A stretch of 64,000 nt of DNA from Pseudoalteromonas rubra (GTDB lineage Bacteria; Pseudomonadota; Gammaproteobacteria; Enterobacterales; Alteromonadaceae). Numbering within the stretch: the stretch's first letter is position 1; each line of letters begins with the position of its first letter. The stretch is taken from the NCBI RefSeq assembly GCF_001482385.1, contig NZ_CP013612.1, positions 248,001 to 312,000 of the forward strand, in the 5' to 3' direction. The notes beneath the pieces were generated by a model. It saw only the letters and a list, made by a program, of their open reading frames with translations. It was not told the origin of the DNA and did no database searches. Below, piece after piece: positions 42,550-51,233 of this stretch. Made by a program: the position numbers and the translations under genes.

Positions 42550-43526
42550 ATGCAATACATGGCGGAGCTGATATTTGAATTTATTCGGGCTATTGAGCTG
42601 TTGCTTGTCTACCCTGTAGCCGAAATTCTGTCTAACGAGAGTGTGTTTGTCGCAACCAATTTATTGATTGCGATTGTGTTCTTGTATTACAAAAAGCGCA
42701 AACAAAACAGGCGTGTTAACTGGAAAACCCTGAAAGGGGCCTTTCTTTCCACCCGGATCTGGTGGAGTCAATCCAGTCGTATCGATTATGTTTCTTTGAT
42801 TGTCAATTCTTTTTGCCTAGCCAGTGCTGCGTTGCTGATAGACAGGTACCTGAGCGGGGGAGTGATAAACGACAGTCTGTTTGTCTCTGCATGGCTGGAG
42901 TCGATTGTCGGTCCCAGTGAGTTAAGGGTGACACCACAGGCCTCAGTGGCCGTGACCACCCTCATTGCTTTTGTGGTATTCGACTTCTTCAACTACTGGT
43001 ATCACAGAATTTTGCACCAGTATCCATATTTATGGCGTATTCACAGCCGCCATCACAGTGCAACCAATCTTACGCCTTTTACCAATTTCCGGCTCACCCT
43101 CTCGAAGCGATATTCCGTCTGCTAGTCACCTATTTTGCCAGCATGCTGGTGGCTGGGCTATGCAGCTATTCGCTTGGGCAAGATGCATCAGAAATGTTGA
43201 TTCTGGGCACTAATTTATTTGCGTTTAGCGTGTTACTGCTTGGCGGTACGTTAGTCCATTCACATACTTTTTTGCGATTTCCACGCTGGCTTAGTTATCT
43301 TATCGTGAGTCCGGCCATGCATCAGGTACATCATAGTTGCAAGCCGGCGCATCGCAACAAAAACTATGGCAGTAATCTGGCCATCTGGGATTGGATGTTT
43401 GGTACCTTATACCTGCCAGACAGTGCGGAGCCGGTGTTGTTTGGATTGTCACAACACAACCGAACGCAGCAGAGTACTCACGCCTTTTTCTTTGGTAACA
43501 ACATGATTAAACAGGAGGAAAGATGA
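42550..43526 (+). pseudogene. Sterol desaturase / fatty acid hydroxylase family gene with one frameshift
   Basis: The first part (42550 to about 43090) holds membrane segments and the first His motifs WYHRILH and IHSRHHS; the frame then goes astray and stops at 43125. The second part (from about 43092 to 43526) continues the family in another frame, with HPLEAIF, LVHSHT and the last His motif MHQVHHS. Loss of one base near 43092, in TTCCGG-CTCACCC, would account for this. All His ligands of the di-iron centre are otherwise present. It could be a recent mutation or a sequencing error. The family hydroxylates or desaturates lipids in the membrane. The downstream small gene overlaps its end. Confidence 0.8.
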
Positions 43527-43780
43527 AAAAAATAGTGCTAGGCACTGCCGTTGTCGCGGCGTTCGGCTTGATGTTAAGTGGTAAAATTGAACGCAGTACA
43601 GACAGTTTTGTAAGTAAGCAAAATGTGGTTGAAAATTATGGGGTCGAAAACTTCAGTTCAGGCCGTTCCCGTGCAAATGGTAACCGGGCTGCCGGAAGTT
43701 CGCTGGTTAAGCAGGGAGGCTGCTCAGCGATTTTACGGCAGGTCGACAGCTGGTTCGGTCTGAGTAAATGTCAGGCCTGA
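43523..43780 (+). CDS. Small exported protein, unrecognised
   Basis: The 85-residue product has a short hydrophobic N-terminus (IVLGTAVVAAFGLMLS, about residues 4-19) that could be a signal or a membrane anchor, then a polar region with two Cys near the C-terminus (GGCSAIL and SKCQA). Its ATG overlaps the stop of the desaturase frame (ATGA) and AGGAGG lies before it, so it is translationally coupled to that gene. No family recognised. It may be a partner of the hydroxylase, but that is inference. Confidence 0.6.
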   Translation: MKKIVLGTAVVAAFGLMLSGKIERSTDSFVSKQNVVENYGVENFSSGRSRANGNRAAGSSLVKQGGCSAILRQVDSWFGLSKCQA

Positions 43781-43815
43781 GCATAAAGATAAAGTAGTAC
43801 GAGTGATAAATTAAA

Positions 43816-43851
43816 ATGCCAGCCCTGACAAAACGAAGCAGCGGCTGGCAT
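43816..43851 (-). terminator. Terminator of the LipL32-like gene, possibly bidirectional
   Basis: ATGCCAGCC (43816-43824) pairs with GGCTGGCAT (43843-43851). On the minus strand the stem is followed by a T-rich run (TTTAATTTA), as expected for the gene that ends at 43880. Confidence 0.75.
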
Positions 43852-43879
43852 GACTTAATTGGCTAGGGATGGAGCTGGA

Positions 43880-44566
43880 TTACAGCTTTTTGTTTACCAG
43901 TGCATCCAGCTCGGACAGAGAAGCGGCAATCTTTACGCCCGGAACATTAGTACCGATTGTTGCTTCAAACGAGCCTTCAACAGAAGAGCGGAACGAGGTA
44001 AATCCAATACGATAGACACCACGGACCAGTGCTTCAGTTGGGTTATTCATAGAGGTTGTTTTACGCAGCAAAGAATTGTAGCTTGCGCCACTTGGGTTAG
44101 CTGGTAGCTCACTACTGTCGTCATTACGGCCCAGGTTTTGTAACACTTTACCACCATCAGAGATGCCGTTGCTGTCTATGATGTTCATGCGATCCAGTAC
44201 GATATAAGTGTCGAAAAACTTATTGGCATCCTTCGCCATACCTGGTTTAAAGTTTGCGTGAACAAAGTCGTTGTCACCTGGTGTAGCGACTGCAGGTGAA
44301 ATCATAGAAACACCAATTTCATCGACTGCCGCAGGGACCCAGACGTACAGGTAATATGTATCTTTACCTTTGTACTTGCCTTCTGGTACTACCGACTTAT
44401 CAACGTAACCGAAGTAGTTACTGTAATTGGCGTAAGGCAGACGCGCTTCTATACCAGCTACACCCTCAGAGACAGAGCTCTTTAAATGTGGACCAGTGCT
44501 CATACAGCCTGCAAGAGTGGTTAGCGCAATTAGAGGGAGGATCTTTCCGGATAACTTCATTTTCAT
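43880..44566 (-). CDS. LipL32-like surface lipoprotein
   Basis: The 228-residue product has a lipobox (TTLAGC, Cys21). Its mature part aligns by eye with Leptospira LipL32: LPYANYSNYFGYVDKS against LPYGSVINYYGYVKPG; YYLYVWVPAAVDEIGVSMISP against [21 protein letters not shown]; and a late ALVRGVYRIGFTSFR against LLVRGLYRISFTTYK. LipL32 is the main outer-membrane lipoprotein of pathogenic leptospires and binds host matrix; homologues are known in Pseudoalteromonas. The Asp run that LipL32 uses for calcium is replaced here by NDDSSE. GGAG lies eight bases before the ATG. A bidirectional terminator follows. Confidence 0.88.
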   Translation of the reverse strand: MKMKLSGKILPLIALTTLAGCMSTGPHLKSSVSEGVAGIEARLPYANYSNYFGYVDKSVVPEGKYKGKDTYYLYVWVPAAVDEIGVSMISPAVATPGDNDFVHANFKPGMAKDANKFFDTYIVLDRMNIIDSNGISDGGKVLQNLGRNDDSSELPANPSGASYNSLLRKTTSMNNPTEALVRGVYRIGFTSFRSSVEGSFEATIGTNVPGVKIAASLSELDALVNKKL

Positions 44567-44804
44567 TTTGTTGACTCCATGTCACCATTTTTAAATTCGT
44601 TCGAATTATAGGCGTGTACTGCGGAAAATAAAACAGTTTTTTACACATTTATCATGAAGTCAGTGTCACTCGATTATTATTAATTTTGCGGACTATAAAA
44701 TGAGGTGTAGCGGTAGCTGACTGTTTAAGGCAGTCGCTCTTCATTGTTAATCCAATGATATCTAAAATGCAGAGTGCTGCGTTTATGAGAGTCGATTTTG
44801 CTTG

Positions 44805-44831
44805 AAAGGCTTGCCAGAGTGGCAAGCCTTT
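44805..44831 (-). terminator. Terminator of the S9 peptidase gene
   Basis: AAAGGCTTGCC (44805-44815) pairs with GGCAAGCCTTT (44821-44831) around a five-base loop. It stands 27 bases beyond the stop of the minus-strand peptidase gene. The rest of 44567-44857 shows no gene. Confidence 0.75.
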
Positions 44832-44857
44832 TGTGTTTTTTGATAGTAAAAAAATGT

Positions 44858-46921
44858 TTACTTGTTTTGCTCTTTCACCGCTTTTAATTTTGCGGCGTGG
44901 TCAATTTCATACGCTGGCATGTCTTTGTTGCCGTGGATCAGGTAGTTGTCCATCCAGCGCATTAAGCGCAGGCTGTAGTCATACTGAGCGGCGACCTTGC
45001 GGTTACCATGGCCTTCACCAGGGTAGTAAACCAGACGTACGTCTTTGTCTTGTACCTTCATGTAGCGGTACAGTTCCATAGACTGAGCAGGGTGGACGCG
45101 CGGGTCGTCTTTACCATGCATGATCAACAGTGGTGTTTTCGACTGGCCAGCCCAGTAAATCGGGCTGCGTTCAAGGTACCACTGCCATTTCTGCCACGGG
45201 TAAGAGCGGGCATGTACCAGGAACATTTCGTTTGAGATGTCGGTCGTACCAAATTTAGACAGCTGGTTGGTTACACCTACAAACATCACACTGGCTGCAA
45301 AGTGCTCGGTCAGTTTAGTTGCGCCCCAGGCTGAAGCGTAACCACCGTAAGAGCCACCTGTGATACCAACACGCTTGGTGTCAACTAGGCCCATGTTAAC
45401 CAGGTACTCTTTCATGTCGACCAGATCGTCAAACTCTTTGCCGGCATAGTCGCCCTGACCCAGTTTAGAGTAGTCAACGCCTTTACCTGTTGAGCCGCGG
45501 TAGTTCGGGTAGAACACCGCATAGCCACGTGCTGCACCCATTTGACCCGGATCTGAGTAGCTGGTCAGCCAGCCGTTTCTGTCATGGCTTTCCGGACCAC
45601 CGTGCACCGCCATGATGAGGGGATAACGTTTGCCTTCCTGGTAATCCAGTGGGTAGATAAGCACACCGCCAATTTCCACACCGTCACGGGCTTTGAAATT
45701 AATTGCTTCTTGTTTTGCCAGGCGTTTGTTGTCTAACCAGGGGTTTGAGTTGGTTAAACGGGTTGGCTTTTTAGAACGAACCATAAACACTTCACTTGGG
45801 TGTTTTGGGCTCTCTGCACGTACGCCAATTGTTTTATCTGAGTCTGATACGGACAGGCTTTGAGCGATAAACTTGCCTTCTTTAACCAGCTTTTTGTACT
45901 TGCTTGAACCAACTTTCACTTGCGCGATGAAGGTTTCAGCGCCGACATCAGCAATAAAGTTCAGAACATTTTTGCGGTTTGACCATTCAAAATCTTTGAA
46001 ATGGCCCATAAAATTCGGGATCCACTCTTCCACTTTACCGGTTTTGGCATTGGCCAGATACAAACGGCCTTTGGCTGGATCGTGCTTGTCTTCCGCGCCT
46101 AAAATGGCAATGTACTTACCATCATGTGAGAATTCAGCTTCACCCAGCTTACCTTCGGTTTTGAATGAAGTGGTGATCTTCTGTGTCGCTACGTCCATTA
46201 CATGCCACTGAGACTTCATGTATTGATCGTCGATCAGGGCAGTCGGTTGTGTCTTCACCAATAATTTGCTGGTATCATCAGACCAGTTGATGTCACTCAC
46301 GTAACCCTCAACAGGGACCACGGCAGGAGTCAGGGGTTTATTTGTCTGTGCCAGGTCGAACAAATGCAGCTGCTTGTTTTTCAGGCCAAGCTCATACACT
46401 TCAGCCATAAAGCCAAGCTTTTTAAGCTCTTTCTCGCTTGCATCTTTGGCAGGCATAGCCAGAATAGCGACCTGCTTACCGTTGGGGCTCAGGCGATACT
46501 TGCTGATAGAGGTGCCTTTCAGAGACAGTACTTTTTGTGCCTCACCACCATCTACTGCAATGCGGTAAAGTGAGGTGAATTTGTCTGCTTTTTTCTTGGC
46601 CGTAAAGTAAATGAATTTACCATCTGCTGACCATTCAATTTTACCTACGTTGATTTTACCTGTGACGAAAGGTACTTCATTACCTTCGTCATCAACAACA
46701 TACAGCTCGCTGTAGTTCTTACCGTTGCGGTCTACATACAGCTCACGGGGGACAGAGCGACGAAATGCAACTGACTCCCCATCAGGGCTAACGGCTGTTT
46801 GGATAACGCGTTGAATTGTAGGAATATCTTCAACTGTGATTGTGTCATTTGCCGATGAGGCAAAGGTGCTGGCACTGGCAAGGCCAATGGCAAGCGCGAG
46901 CGAGGTTTTAATTAGTTTCAT
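44858..46921 (-). CDS. S9 family peptidase (dipeptidyl/acylaminoacyl-peptidase type)
   Basis: The 687-residue protein has a signal peptide (cleavage near STFASS, about residue 22), a seven-bladed beta-propeller (about 40-410) and an alpha/beta hydrolase domain at the C-terminus (about 425-680). The triad is visible: Ser in GITGGSYGGYAS, Asp in MHGKDDPRVHP and His in YYPGEGHGN. It acts in the periplasm or outside on short peptides. It is intact, in contrast to its paralogue at 52489. Confidence 0.93.
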   Translation of the reverse strand: MKLIKTSLALAIGLASASTFASSANDTITVEDIPTIQRVIQTAVSPDGESVAFRRSVPRELYVDRNGKNYSELYVVDDEGNEVPFVTGKINVGKIEWSADGKFIYFTAKKKADKFTSLYRIAVDGGEAQKVLSLKGTSISKYRLSPNGKQVAILAMPAKDASEKELKKLGFMAEVYELGLKNKQLHLFDLAQTNKPLTPAVVPVEGYVSDINWSDDTSKLLVKTQPTALIDDQYMKSQWHVMDVATQKITTSFKTEGKLGEAEFSHDGKYIAILGAEDKHDPAKGRLYLANAKTGKVEEWIPNFMGHFKDFEWSNRKNVLNFIADVGAETFIAQVKVGSSKYKKLVKEGKFIAQSLSVSDSDKTIGVRAESPKHPSEVFMVRSKKPTRLTNSNPWLDNKRLAKQEAINFKARDGVEIGGVLIYPLDYQEGKRYPLIMAVHGGPESHDRNGWLTSYSDPGQMGAARGYAVFYPNYRGSTGKGVDYSKLGQGDYAGKEFDDLVDMKEYLVNMGLVDTKRVGITGGSYGGYASAWGATKLTEHFAASVMFVGVTNQLSKFGTTDISNEMFLVHARSYPWQKWQWYLERSPIYWAGQSKTPLLIMHGKDDPRVHPAQSMELYRYMKVQDKDVRLVYYPGEGHGNRKVAAQYDYSLRLMRWMDNYLIHGNKDMPAYEIDHAAKLKAVKEQNK

Positions 46922-47105
46922 AAATGTTCTCTGGGATTACGCTTTCTTATAAACTAGACCGCGAAGTGTAGTGCTAGTGAGTAATATTTTACTTTAGCGC
47001 TGACTGAAAACCAGTGTTTGCGATTAACTGTCTGCTTTATGGGATAAATAATTGCGGTATATCAATCAAGTGACACATTTTGCTGATAAGGAGTGCGAGA
47101 CCAGC

Positions 47106-47582
47106 ATGTCAGATACCAAGATTCACCCGTTAGATACCCGGATCCCGCCTATAGTCGTACTCTTGTTGCATCTGATCCTTAGTTGGGGGCTGGCACAGCT
47201 ATTCGATCGTGTGGAGTTGAGTGAGGTGATAAGGCTTTGTGGGGCTTTTTTACTGAGTTCTGTTGGCGTGGGAGTCGCATTGGCTGGCGTGATTGCATTT
47301 CGCCGCCACAAAACCAGCGTCGATCCGGTGCATATCGATAAAGCCTCAACTCTGGTGACCAGCGGCATATATCGCATTACCCGAAACCCCATGTATGTGG
47401 GCTTCCTGTGCTTACTATTGGCATTTAACTGGTATCTCGCTGCGCCAGTGGGGGGGCTTGCAGCATTGAGTTTTATTGGTTATCTAACCCGTTTTCAAAT
47501 TAAACCTGAAGAGCGCTTCTTGCATAACTGCTATGGACAAGCATACAGAGACTTTCTGGCCACAACCCGGCGCTGGCTCTAG
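47106..47582 (+). CDS. Isoprenylcysteine carboxyl methyltransferase-like membrane protein
   Basis: The 158-residue product has about four membrane segments and the C-terminal motif TSGIYRITRNPMYVGFLCLLL with EERFLHNCYGQAYRDFLATTRRWL, typical of the ICMT/PEMT-like group, in which RNPMY and the final EE bind S-adenosylmethionine. The substrate of bacterial members is mostly unknown. ATG 47106 (MSDTKIHP) is preferred over the TTG at 47052, though GGAG is 12 bases away. The stop at 47582 is followed four bases later by the second 210-base element. Confidence 0.82.
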   Translation: MSDTKIHPLDTRIPPIVVLLLHLILSWGLAQLFDRVELSEVIRLCGAFLLSSVGVGVALAGVIAFRRHKTSVDPVHIDKASTLVTSGIYRITRNPMYVGFLCLLLAFNWYLAAPVGGLAALSFIGYLTRFQIKPEERFLHNCYGQAYRDFLATTRRWL

Positions 47583-47586
47583 CATG

Positions 47587-47796
47587 ATACCAAATTCACT
47601 TAATACCTGTTCAATTGGAAGGAGCAAATAGGGTGCTAATGGCGTTAAAAATTTCTCATTTAGTACGACTAAACAGCAAAATTTTTGCCTCGCCTATATG
47701 GACGTAGGTGCCTCAGCGATAGCTGGACGCGGGAGCGGTGTTATCGACCCTATTTTCTTGCCTCAAAATAGAACACTTAATTAAGCAAATTGGTAT
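47587..47796 (+). repeat. 210-base dispersed non-coding element, copy 2
   Basis: This copy has the same ends and length as the one at 38403, in the same orientation, with a modest number of base changes. It exactly fills the space between two convergent stops: four bases from the plus-strand stop and two from the minus-strand stop. It may thus supply both genes with their 3' end or terminator. No open frame is present. Confidence 0.92.
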
Positions 47797-47798
47797 GA

Positions 47799-48431
47799 CT
47801 ACTTTGTTGCGACTTGCCTGAATTGCACTCTGATATCATCTGGCATTCCCCAGGAGTACTGCGTCAAAACGGTATCAAACACAGCTTGCCAGGCGGTGTT
47901 TTGGCTATCCTGTAATTGATTTTTCTGTTTGCTGAGTAAGCGCTTTATTTCGGACACATTATGATAATCGGGCCAAATGGCCTGAGCTGCGCTAAATTGT
48001 GAGAGGGCTTCGGAAACATCTCGTGCCAGGATAGCGTTAAATCCAGCCCGCTCATATTGGTCGACCTGTGCTTTTCTGTTCGGTACAGTCGGCGTCTCTG
48101 TCAGTAATACGGTCTGTTTTACGCTGGACAGTTGCTTGGCCAGGTTAACCTGGATACCGTCTACTTTTTTTAGGAGTGTTGCCGGTTCCTGGCTGGCCTC
48201 AATGTCTTTTTTGAGCTGTGCTATCTGTGCCTCGTAGTTGCTGCTGATATCTTCAATTTGCTTACCCAGCTTTAATCCAAACGCATCTACCTCTCGTTGC
48301 TCGATGATTTTGAATAGCTTATCGCCATAGACAGCGAAGGCCAGGATCAATATAGCGGGCCATAAAAAGACTTTGATGTATTCAAGCACCAGCCGGTAGG
48401 CTGCCAGTTTTTGTTCTGTGTGGTCGTTCAT
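47799..48431 (-). CDS. Membrane protein with coiled coil, unrecognised
   Basis: The 210-residue product has one membrane segment (about residues 19-38), a coiled coil rich in Lys, Glu and Leu (about 55-115), and a C-terminal region (about 120-205) with a TPR-like helix pair (YERAGFNAILARDVSEALSQFSAAQAIWPDY). The C-terminal part would be cytoplasmic or periplasmic depending on topology. It could be a scaffold or sensor; no family recognised. The 210-base element abuts its 3' end. Confidence 0.68.
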   Translation of the reverse strand: MNDHTEQKLAAYRLVLEYIKVFLWPAILILAFAVYGDKLFKIIEQREVDAFGLKLGKQIEDISSNYEAQIAQLKKDIEASQEPATLLKKVDGIQVNLAKQLSSVKQTVLLTETPTVPNRKAQVDQYERAGFNAILARDVSEALSQFSAAQAIWPDYHNVSEIKRLLSKQKNQLQDSQNTAWQAVFDTVLTQYSWGMPDDIRVQFRQVATK

Positions 48432-48531
48432 GGTGAGCTCCTTTGCACCAGAGTGTGACTTTGATTGTCACCCAAAATGCGTTTGAAGCAAAGGAGAGAT
48501 TGAGTAGCCGCAACTACAGGCAATGAAGTCA

Positions 48532-48566
48532 TTTGGCAACACCCCGACTGCTTAGGTGTTGCCAAA
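48532..48566 (-). terminator. Stem-loop after the ThrE-like gene
   Basis: TTTGGCAACACC (48532-48543) pairs with GGTGTTGCCAAA (48555-48566), 12 perfect pairs. It lies seven bases beyond the minus-strand stop at 48573. There is no long T-run, so it may stabilise the transcript end as well. Confidence 0.65.
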
Positions 48567-48572
48567 CACGAT

Positions 48573-49799
48573 TTACAGGCTTTTCTTAGGTGGCAATGCT
48601 ACGTTGGCAAAGATAAGGCCGGCAATCAAAGACATGAAGATCAAAAAGGTCTGCTGGCCGATGTGATCGGCTGCCACAAAGTTCTGCCCTTCAATTAGCG
48701 AGTTTAAACCAATATAGGTTTTTGACCCGGGTACCAGCACAATCAACCCCTGCATCGCGACAATCGAGGCGGGTGCGTTGACGGTACGGTTAAACACATT
48801 ACTGAACACACCTACGGCAAATGCGCCGACAAAAGTCCCCAGTGAATAGTCGAGGTAGATAGCTGAGCCTATGCTGGCTGCATAGGCAATAAAACCCGAC
48901 GCAATTGACCAGCTGGCGTGTTTCAGCTTAGTGCGGAAAATCACAATCAGGCTGCTACACAGCAGCAATATTGCCATCCAGGCTGTCCATTTCGGGAGCG
49001 GGGCAGGCTGAACATAATCGCTCTGTCCAAACAGGAAGAAGCCAATACTGATACCTAAAAACGCACCAAAGTACAGCTTAAACAGCAACATAATGGCATC
49101 CATGACCCGAGCTGTCCCTGATACCAAGTGGCGTGCTGATAGCTCAGCAAAGCCAAGAGCCAGTGCCAGGCCGGGTATAAATACAATTATCGCCGAAAGT
49201 ACGACCAGTCGGATATTAACCATAGGGTCCAGATACGACGAAATCGCACAGGCAGCCAGCGCAGAAGCGATTGCCACCACGGGCTCCAGCATGTGTGTTA
49301 CGCGCTTTGAGCGAGTTGACCAGAGGACGAAGATAAAGACCAGAATCGACAACACCGCAGACCAAAGCACATCATTCCAGCTAGTGCCCATTAGCATTGC
49401 AAAGGCACCTCCTGACACCGCAAACGCGACACCCGTAAGTAGCCGTCCATAGGGATCTTTTGCCTGAGTTATGGCATCCAGATTCTGATCGGCTTGCTCG
49501 ACACTGAGCTCGCCTGCCAGCATTCGATTCACAACATCATCTGTGTCGGCCAGTGAACCAAGGTTGTGGTCACCGGGTTCTACGCGGGCAACATGGGTGT
49601 ACTCATCCTCGTGTCCTTCAGTCCAGATCACAAAAGTGACGGACGTTGGAGACATAACAAAGGACGACTTAAGCCCCAGGTGGGTGGCAACTTCCATCAG
49701 GTGGGCTTCCAGGCGATAAGCCGGGGTTCCGTATTGATGAAGCATTTTGCCTAATTTAACAATAAACTTACGCTTTTGTGTAAAGGTGGCTGAGTTCAA
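48573..49799 (-). CDS. Threonine/serine exporter family protein (ThrE-like, fused form)
   Basis: The 408-residue protein has a cytoplasmic N-terminal part (about 1-110; KLGKMLHQYGTPAYRLEAHL) and about ten membrane segments from about residue 118 on. The family motifs are ASALAACAISSYLDP in the first half and IVAMQGLIVLVPGSKTYIG in the second. Both ThrE halves are joined in one chain. It should export threonine, serine or similar amino acids. The start MNSATFTQ is backed by no strong ribosome site. It stands alone. Confidence 0.88.
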   Translation of the reverse strand: MNSATFTQKRKFIVKLGKMLHQYGTPAYRLEAHLMEVATHLGLKSSFVMSPTSVTFVIWTEGHEDEYTHVARVEPGDHNLGSLADTDDVVNRMLAGELSVEQADQNLDAITQAKDPYGRLLTGVAFAVSGGAFAMLMGTSWNDVLWSAVLSILVFIFVLWSTRSKRVTHMLEPVVAIASALAACAISSYLDPMVNIRLVVLSAIIVFIPGLALALGFAELSARHLVSGTARVMDAIMLLFKLYFGAFLGISIGFFLFGQSDYVQPAPLPKWTAWMAILLLCSSLIVIFRTKLKHASWSIASGFIAYAASIGSAIYLDYSLGTFVGAFAVGVFSNVFNRTVNAPASIVAMQGLIVLVPGSKTYIGLNSLIEGQNFVAADHIGQQTFLIFMSLIAGLIFANVALPPKKSL

Positions 49800-49934
49800 C
49801 GGCGTGTAACCTAATTATAAGTAAAAATCGACAGCGACTTAGTGAGTAAGGAAGCTAACAGCTTGTTTCGCCTCCCTACCCAGTTTAGGCAATAACCTAA
49901 GTTGCCGCGAATTCTAACCACTTCTCACGTAAAT

Positions 49935-51170
49935 TCAACGCATTTTATTTGCATTTTTTGCTTCAATCCATTGGGACATATATTGGGTACTGCGAAGCGT
50001 GTGGTGTTTCAGCATACTGCCGATGAAGTTTGCCCGCCTGTGTGGGCCCAAATTGGTCAGTAGATTGGTAATCTTTTGTTTTAGTTGAGACTCTAAAGGT
50101 TGCTTATCATAACGCGCCTGTAGCAGGGCCAGTCCGTTTTGTTGCGCCTGCAGATAGCGTGCTTCATCCCGGTATAAGGCCACCGCTTCGGCAGCAAAGG
50201 TTTGTGGGCAGTTGCTTATCGCACCGTGCCAGGGCAGGTCGCCATGCATGCCCTCTGAGCCAATCTCGGTGGTCACGCAAGGTGTCTGTGTGATCATCGC
50301 TTCGAGCAATTTACCTTTGATTCCGGCCCCAAAACGCAGTGGGGCAAGGCACACTTTACTTTGTGCCATTACGCTCAGTGCATCTTTTGCCCACCCTTTG
50401 ATCAAAAAGCCGGTTTTAGGATTGTGTAATGCGGTTGCCTTGGGTGGCGGGTAGGAGCCATAAATGTGTAGCTCTGCATCTGGCAGTTGTTTATGGATCA
50501 TCGGCCAAATTTTCTGCAGGTAAAGTACCGCATCCCAGTTCGGGGCGTGGCGAAAATTACCTATGGTCATAAAGTGCTTGCGGGTTTGAAAGTCTGGCGT
50601 TGTATTATCGAGTGCGCTCAAGTCGACCATAAATGGTAAGTGGTGCAATAGGTCGGAGGATACGCCAAACTGAGTAGTGAGCAATTGGTGCTCAAAATCA
50701 GAAATGATCAGCGATAAATCGCAACGCAAAATTGCGGCGATCTCACGCTTAGCCAGCTCACTGTCGAGCAGGCTGTCCAGGGTGAACGCTTGCTGAGTGC
50801 GATGTGCCGCATGACGTGCGTTGCGAAGACATTGCAGGTCCTCGGTGTCGAGGATTTTAAGCGCATCGGGTGCAAATTTATCGACCCGCCAGCCAAACTG
50901 TTCTTCCATCATAAAACGGTCAAACATCACGATATCAGGCTTAAGTTGCGCGATATAGTCGTCAAAACTACTGCAATTGAGGGCGATGGGGGTACAGGTG
51001 ATCTGTTCCTGGCTTAAATCGGCCATATGCTCTGTTTGCTGGGCCGGGCTGGCAAATTCAACTTGCCAGTTCTGCGCGCGGAAAAAGCGCAGTAAGGACA
51101 TCATATGACTGCCGGCGGCTGACGAATTCGGCTCCGGCCAGACATAACCTATTACTAAAACTTGTGTCAT
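49935..51170 (-). CDS. Glycosyltransferase, GT4-like
   Basis: The 411-residue cytoplasmic protein has a Rossmann-type N-terminal half (MTQVLVIGYVWPEPNSSAAG) and a C-terminal half with GNFRHAPNWDAVLYL, VCLAPLRFGAGIKGKLLEAM and an acidic residue in TEIGSEGM, as in GT-B enzymes. It transfers a sugar from a nucleotide donor to an unknown acceptor. No capsule or LPS cluster surrounds it. The ribosome site is not strong. The gap to the ThrE gene holds no supported gene. Confidence 0.85.
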   Translation of the reverse strand: MTQVLVIGYVWPEPNSSAAGSHMMSLLRFFRAQNWQVEFASPAQQTEHMADLSQEQITCTPIALNCSSFDDYIAQLKPDIVMFDRFMMEEQFGWRVDKFAPDALKILDTEDLQCLRNARHAAHRTQQAFTLDSLLDSELAKREIAAILRCDLSLIISDFEHQLLTTQFGVSSDLLHHLPFMVDLSALDNTTPDFQTRKHFMTIGNFRHAPNWDAVLYLQKIWPMIHKQLPDAELHIYGSYPPPKATALHNPKTGFLIKGWAKDALSVMAQSKVCLAPLRFGAGIKGKLLEAMITQTPCVTTEIGSEGMHGDLPWHGAISNCPQTFAAEAVALYRDEARYLQAQQNGLALLQARYDKQPLESQLKQKITNLLTNLGPHRRANFIGSMLKHHTLRSTQYMSQWIEAKNANKMR

Positions 51171-51233
51171 TTAAATGGAAGATTCTCTGAGTTGCAGCGA
51201 TACATCCACTAGGGTCCGTACCGCAGGTTGCGA

